A program made the position numbers and the translations under genes. The notes beneath the pieces are model-generated. The model was not told the DNA's origin. It was given only the letters and a program-made list of their open reading frames with translations, and did no database searches. Shown here one piece after another: positions 6,721-9,886 of a stretch of 9,886 nt of DNA. Every line of letters begins with the position of its first letter. Positions within the stretch are counted from its first letter, which is position 1. Origin of the DNA: Marinilabiliaceae bacterium. Its GTDB lineage: Bacteria > Bacteroidota > Bacteroidia > Bacteroidales > Marinilabiliaceae. The DNA is taken from assembly GCA_027010905.1 (NCBI GenBank), contig JALVBA010000134.1, forward strand, positions 1 through 9,886, written 5' to 3'.

Positions 6721-6900
6721 GTACGCCACAAAGCCGGATTGTAATTTACAAACTTATTAAAATTACATTTTTATTTGAATATAAAAGCCTTAAATAGAAA
6801 CAAAATATCTATGGATCATCTTAACCATGCACTCCCAAATACAACATTTAGCCGCAAAACGACTGCACAAAGGAGGGTAAAGAGAGAATAAACAGCTAAG

Positions 6901-7593
6901 TTAGAAAAGCTTTTCAAACTCCATAACGGTTGTTGCGTCATCAACAGAGTACTCACCGATACGTGTTCGGCGTAACCCGGCAAGATGTGCTCCGGAATTT
7001 AATGCTTTACCCATATCGAATGCCAGAGAGCGAATGTAGGTTCCTTTACTGCATTTTACTTTAACAGTGATGACGGGCATGTTGAACGCTGTTACTTTCA
7101 TCTCATAAATAGTAATTCTTCGTGACTTTAGCTCAACTGTTTCGCCTTTACGAGCCAGATCGTAGGCTTTCTTACCCTGCACTTTAATGGCTGAAAAGAT
7201 AGGTGGAGTCTGGTCTATCTCTCCGGTAAACTGATTCATTGCTTCGGCAAGTTTCTCTTCTGTGATCTGATTGTACGGGAAGAGCTCATCAGGTTCCGAC
7301 TCAAGATCGTATGTAGGAGTGGTAGCACCAAAGCGGATATCCGCAACATACTCTTTAACCATACCCTGATACTCATCTATCCTTTTTGTAGCCTTGCCGG
7401 TACACACTATAACCAATCCTGAAGCCAAAGGGTCAAGCGTGCCGGCATGCCCCACCTTAATCTTTTTTACTCCAAGATGGTGTTTCAGAAGAAAGCGTAT
7501 CTTTCTCACCACATCAAAAGATGTCCAGTTAAGAGGCTTATCGAAAAGCAACATCTCACCGGCAAGGAAATCCATTTGGGATAAATCTTTCAT
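6901..7593 (-). CDS. truB: tRNA pseudouridine(55) synthase TruB
   Basis: TruB isomerises U55 in the T loop of elongator tRNAs to pseudouridine in the cytoplasm. The catalytic block VGHAGTLDPLASGLV spans 47-61 with catalytic Asp54. Other family blocks are FDKPLNWTSFDVV at 17-29, FGATTPTYD at 88-96, PPIFSAIKVQGKKAYDLAR at 130-148 and CSKGTYIRSLAFDMG at 181-195. At 230 aa it has the catalytic domain but lacks the C-terminal PUA-like extension of the roughly 314-aa E. coli enzyme, a form common in Bacteroidota. The ATG at 7593 is 36 nt after the uppP stop on the same strand, so the two are probably co-transcribed. No other gene follows it on this strand for 274 bp; in many relatives queA comes next. 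A weak 5-bp hairpin (6850-6864) lies downstream without a T tract. Confidence 0.97.
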   Translation of the reverse strand: MKDLSQMDFLAGEMLLFDKPLNWTSFDVVRKIRFLLKHHLGVKKIKVGHAGTLDPLASGLVIVCTGKATKRIDEYQGMVKEYVADIRFGATTPTYDLESEPDELFPYNQITEEKLAEAMNQFTGEIDQTPPIFSAIKVQGKKAYDLARKGETVELKSRRITIYEMKVTAFNMPVITVKVKCSKGTYIRSLAFDMGKALNSGAHLAGLRRTRIGEYSVDDATTVMEFEKLF

Positions 7594-7629
7594 CAGCTTG
7601 GTTCAATCAGGTTATAAAATATTAGGCGA

Positions 7630-8421
7630 CTATGCCAAAGTCCACACTATGGCAATAACTCCCACAATAGCACAATAAACGGCAAAGTATGTAAGTTTAC
7701 TTCTCTTCACCAGCTTAATCATCCAGGTACATGCAAACAGTCCGGTAATAAATGCTGCCATAAAACCAATAGCAACAATACCAAAGGAGTGTCCCGAAGT
7801 GGTAAAGTCAGATGAGAGTAGATCTTTAGCTACCTTACCAAGAATAAGCGGTACTACCATTAAAAAAGAGAATCGTGCTGCTTTGCTTCTGTCGACCCCA
7901 AGCAGTACCGATGTTGAGATGGTAGCACCCGAGCGGGAGATGCCGGGGAGAATAGCAATGGCCTGCGAAATACCAATGATTATTGCATCCCTATACCCTA
8001 CACTCTTACCAGTAGTTTTGGCTCGGTCGGCCAGAAAAAGAAGTACCGCAGTGAGTAGTAACATAAATCCTACAAGCAGAATACGGCCATCAAAAAGAGC
8101 CTCAATCTGATCATTAAAAACAACCCCTACAAAAGCGGCAGGTATCATCGACAGAACAATCTTAACAGAGAAAATTGTCTGCTCGTTCCACTTAAACTGA
8201 AATAGACCGATAAAAATTTCAGCAATCTCTTTTCTGAAAATAACAATTGTACTCAGAGCTGTTGCACCATGCATCATTACGGTCATAAACATACTCTCCT
8301 CAGCAACTAGTGTATCCCCGAAAAGGGCTTTCACAATTTCGAGATGTCCGCTACTGCTTACAGGCAAAAATTCAGTTAACCCCTGAACAATGCCAAGGAT
8401 TAGAGCTTCTATCCAATTCAT
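7630..8421 (-). CDS. uppP: undecaprenyl-diphosphate phosphatase UppP (BacA)
   Basis: An integral membrane phosphatase that converts undecaprenyl diphosphate to undecaprenyl phosphate, recycling the lipid carrier for peptidoglycan and other surface polymers; over-expression gives bacitracin resistance in other bacteria. Both signature regions are present: QGLTEFLPVSSSGHLE at 13-28, with the (E/Q)xxxE motif as Gln13-Glu17, and PGISRSGATIS at 159-169, with the catalytic Arg163 region. About eight hydrophobic segments cover the 263 residues, a usual length. It lies downstream of ftsX and DUF3098 and 36 nt upstream of truB, all on the minus strand. A 214-bp gap separates it from DUF3098, so it may also have its own promoter; only an imperfect box (TAAATTTA, 8500-8493) was seen there. 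Confidence 0.97.
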   Translation of the reverse strand: MNWIEALILGIVQGLTEFLPVSSSGHLEIVKALFGDTLVAEESMFMTVMMHGATALSTIVIFRKEIAEIFIGLFQFKWNEQTIFSVKIVLSMIPAAFVGVVFNDQIEALFDGRILLVGFMLLLTAVLLFLADRAKTTGKSVGYRDAIIIGISQAIAILPGISRSGATISTSVLLGVDRSKAARFSFLMVVPLILGKVAKDLLSSDFTTSGHSFGIVAIGFMAAFITGLFACTWMIKLVKRSKLTYFAVYCAIVGVIAIVWTLA

Positions 8422-8635
8422 AAAACTGTTTTTAAGATTATGGTTCTACTACTATTTTAGTGGGTACTTAACTATATTAAAAATTTTTGGTGTAAATTTA
8501 TATGATTATTTGTTGATTTGTTTATAATATTGTATCAGTGTATTGAGCCATAAGCAAATAAACGTATCAGCAAATAACCAACATATATTTTAATTAGTTG
8601 CCCACTAAGTTTGCAGTAATACCAAAATTTTTATA
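8422..8635. other. 214-bp gap within the ftsX-uppP cluster
   Basis: The spacer is very AT-rich and has no coding potential that I can defend. It holds a 9-bp direct repeat AGCAAATAA (8553-8561 and 8569-8577), a repeated GTATCAG (8532-8538 and 8564-8570), and an 8-bp inverted pair TTAGTGGG/CCCACTAA (8457-8464 and 8601-8608). No perfect TAnnTTTG box for uppP was found. Confidence 0.5.
8553..8577. repeat. 9-bp direct repeat AGCAAATAA
   Basis: Two exact copies of AGCAAATAA (8553-8561 and 8569-8577) are 16 nt apart start to start, with GTATCAG overlapping the second copy and occurring again at 8532-8538. Spacing of about one and a half helical turns could suit a regulator site, but the AT bias makes chance plausible. 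Confidence 0.35.
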
Positions 8636-8899
8636 TTACTTCTCTTCGGATTTAGGCTTTTTCATTATGGCATAAATTTCAAACATAAAACCAAAAAGAA
8701 CAACAAGAGGGGCAAGAGTAATCCTTCTGAAGCTATATAGCTCTTCACCGTTAAATGTGTTGGAATCACTGCTTCTGCCTCCTATCATCAATAGGAAACC
8801 AATAATAATAATTGCAAACCCTATAGCCAAAAGAACGTAGTTCTCCTTACTTAAGGCAAACTCTGAATTTTTCTCTTTTTCTGAAATATTTTTAGCCAT
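8636..8899 (-). CDS. DUF3098 family small membrane protein
   Basis: An 87-aa protein with a charged N terminus (1-18) and two hydrophobic segments (about 20-40 and 60-79) joined by a polar loop, ending in a lysine/glutamate-rich tail. Family-like elements are KENYVLLAIGF at 18-28, GFLLMIGG at 34-41, FNGEELYSFRRITLAPL at 49-65 and the closing EIYAIMKKP. This fits DUF3098, a Bacteroidota family found between ftsX and uppP whose function is unknown. It begins 11 nt after the ftsX stop and so is almost certainly co-transcribed with it. A role in envelope growth or division is suggested by position only. Confidence 0.88.
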   Translation of the reverse strand: MAKNISEKEKNSEFALSKENYVLLAIGFAIIIIGFLLMIGGRSSDSNTFNGEELYSFRRITLAPLVVLFGFMFEIYAIMKKPKSEEK

Positions 8900-8910
8900 G
8901 TCCTGATAAT

Positions 8911-9789
8911 TTAAAAGTATAATTCGTTAGTACTTAGTCGTAAATATTTATTTACCGAGAAGTATGTTGATATAGAAGTAATAAGTATGCCAAGTAAAAT
9001 GACTAACCCAAACAGAATAAATATTAAATCAAGATTTTGAAACCCTACCACTTCGACAAGCTCTTTACTGGTAACATAAATTAAGCCTGCCAGAAGCACA
9101 ATAGCTATGGCTGCTCCCATAAAACCGTGCACAATACCCTGTATAAAAAACGGTTTTCGAATAAACCCCTTTGTTGCCCCTACAAGCTGCATTGTACGTA
9201 TTAGAAAACGTTTCGAATAGACCGACAGCCTGATGGTGTTGTTTATAAGTGCAATAGCTATGGTTAGTAGCAGTATTGCAAATATTGATAGCACAAAGGA
9301 TATACGACTAACATTCTTATGTACAAGATGCACCAGATTCTTCTGGTAGTAAACCTCTTTAATCTGAGGAAATTCAAGCAGTATCTTCTCTATTTTTGCA
9401 ATACTGTCGGGGCTGGTATAGTCTGCATAAAGCTTAACGTCGATAGACGACAGTAGTGGATTGTAGCCTAAGAAATCAACAAAATCTTCACCCAGCTCAT
9501 CCTGCAACTCTTTTGCAGCTCTATCCTTATCGATATATTCTGTTGACTTGATAAAATCAGAAGTGGTAAGGAGTTTCTCCAACCTTTTAACCTCGGCATT
9601 GCGTGCATTGTCTTTAAGCAGAATTGTAAAGCCCAGATTCTCCTTAACATAGGTTGATAGTCTGTTGGCATTTAGCAGCAGTAAACCGATAATCCCTAAA
9701 ACAAACAGCACCAATGCTATACTTATGATGGTGGTGAAATAGGAGCTCCGTAATTTACGCCGTGCAGATGTCTGGTATGTTTTTGTCAT
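8911..9789 (-). CDS. ftsX: cell division protein FtsX (permease-like component of FtsEX)
   Basis: FtsX is the membrane part of the FtsEX complex. With the ATPase FtsE it transmits ATP-driven changes across the membrane to activate septal wall hydrolases, and it contributes to divisome assembly. The 292-aa protein shows the expected layout: a short cytosolic basic N terminus (RRKLRSS), TM1 at about 19-40, a large extracytoplasmic domain at 41-162, then TM2 at about 163-185, TM3 at 218-240 and TM4 at 254-276. The FtsX/MacB core motif around RTMQLVGATKGFIRKPF (198-214) links TM2 and TM3. ftsE is not adjacent in this window, as in many Bacteroidota where ftsE is elsewhere. The gene has its own promoter 15 nt before the ATG and leads the DUF3098-uppP-truB series. 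Confidence 0.95.
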   Translation of the reverse strand: MTKTYQTSARRKLRSSYFTTIISIALVLFVLGIIGLLLLNANRLSTYVKENLGFTILLKDNARNAEVKRLEKLLTTSDFIKSTEYIDKDRAAKELQDELGEDFVDFLGYNPLLSSIDVKLYADYTSPDSIAKIEKILLEFPQIKEVYYQKNLVHLVHKNVSRISFVLSIFAILLLTIAIALINNTIRLSVYSKRFLIRTMQLVGATKGFIRKPFFIQGIVHGFMGAAIAIVLLAGLIYVTSKELVEVVGFQNLDLIFILFGLVILLGILITSISTYFSVNKYLRLSTNELYF

Positions 9790-9804
9790 AACTTATAATT
9801 AGTG

Positions 9805-9838
9805 CAAAAATATAAAAACCATTGCTATCAGAAGTAAA
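9805..9838 (-). promoter_or_regulatory. promoter of ftsX
   Basis: On the minus strand, a perfect -7 box TATTTTTG (9812-9805) followed by CAC stands 15 nt before the ATG at 9789. TTTA (9838-9835) is 22 nt upstream, one base off the -33 consensus and slightly far. Confidence 0.55.
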
Positions 9839-9886
9839 TGATACGAATTAATCGATAAATTAACAAATATTAACATTGTATAGAAG

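Noticed and set aside
6850..6864. AGTCG-TTTTG-CGGCT hairpin (minus strand) as the truB terminator
   Set aside because: The stem is only 5 bp with a wobble, and no T run follows.
6811..6891. 26-codon + strand reading frame starting with ATG, with an AAAGGAGG stretch inside
   Set aside because: It is short and has no convincing promoter. The Shine-Dalgarno-like stretch lies within the frame rather than before its start, and such sites are little used in Bacteroidota.
8457..8632. Terminal inverted repeats of a miniature transposable element in the DUF3098-uppP gap
   Set aside because: The two inverted pairs (TTAGTGGG/CCCACTAA and the A/T-rich AAAATTTTTGG/CCAAAATTTTT) occur in parallel rather than nested order, and no target-site duplication is visible.
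1..9886. CRISPR array, prophage, integrase, or defence/toxin system
   Set aside because: No regularly spaced repeats, recombinase motifs or defence-type domains were seen on either strand.

Overview
The window looks like a chromosomal, housekeeping-type stretch from an AT-rich member of the Bacteroidota, most likely order Bacteroidales. Four things point there. (1) Several genes start 15-26 nt downstream of a Bacteroidota-type -7 box (TAnnTTTG) and have no convincing Shine-Dalgarno site. (2) The order ftsX - DUF3098 - uppP - truB is characteristic of that phylum. (3) TruB and TatD are the short forms common there, and a DUF5362-type protein is present. (4) The tRNA gene does not encode its 3' CCA. 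I see no transposase, integrase, phage gene, CRISPR array or toxin/defence locus.

Layout. 1-146: leader with a weak promoter. 147-3611 (+): a probable three-gene operon of an acyl-CoA/acyl-AMP ligase, an MgtC/DUF4010 membrane protein and a DUF5362-type membrane protein. 3608-4147 (-): a secreted TlpA/ResA-like thioredoxin whose stop codon overlaps the stop of the operon; a strong hairpin lies inside its last codons. 4259-5389 (-): a class I methyltransferase with an NPPW motif and a long N-terminal extension. 5390-5794: a 405-bp non-coding stretch with divergent promoters for the methyltransferase and for tRNA-Gln(TTG), and a GC-rich mini-hairpin. 5795-5865: the tRNA, followed by a bidirectional terminator shared with the convergent TatD-family hydrolase (5944-6627, -). 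6628-6900: non-coding, with a near-consensus tatD promoter and an inverted repeat over it. 6901-9789 (-): ftsX, DUF3098, a 214-bp gap, uppP and truB.

How the genes work together. The ftsX-uppP-truB block combines cell division (FtsX activates wall hydrolysis at the septum), undecaprenyl-phosphate recycling for wall synthesis (UppP) and tRNA pseudouridine-55 formation (TruB). The DUF3098 membrane protein between the first two has no known function. The left operon joins fatty-acid activation to two membrane proteins of unknown substrate. The other genes appear to be separate single-gene units.

I did not find a clear new system. The points most worth a second look are the terminator-like hairpin inside the tlpA-like coding end, the DUF3098 linkage, the repeats near the tatD promoter and in the DUF3098-uppP gap, the intergenic GC hairpin, and the atypical A10 lysine region of the acyl ligase. 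All assignments come from reading the sequence and remembered family knowledge; no database search was run.
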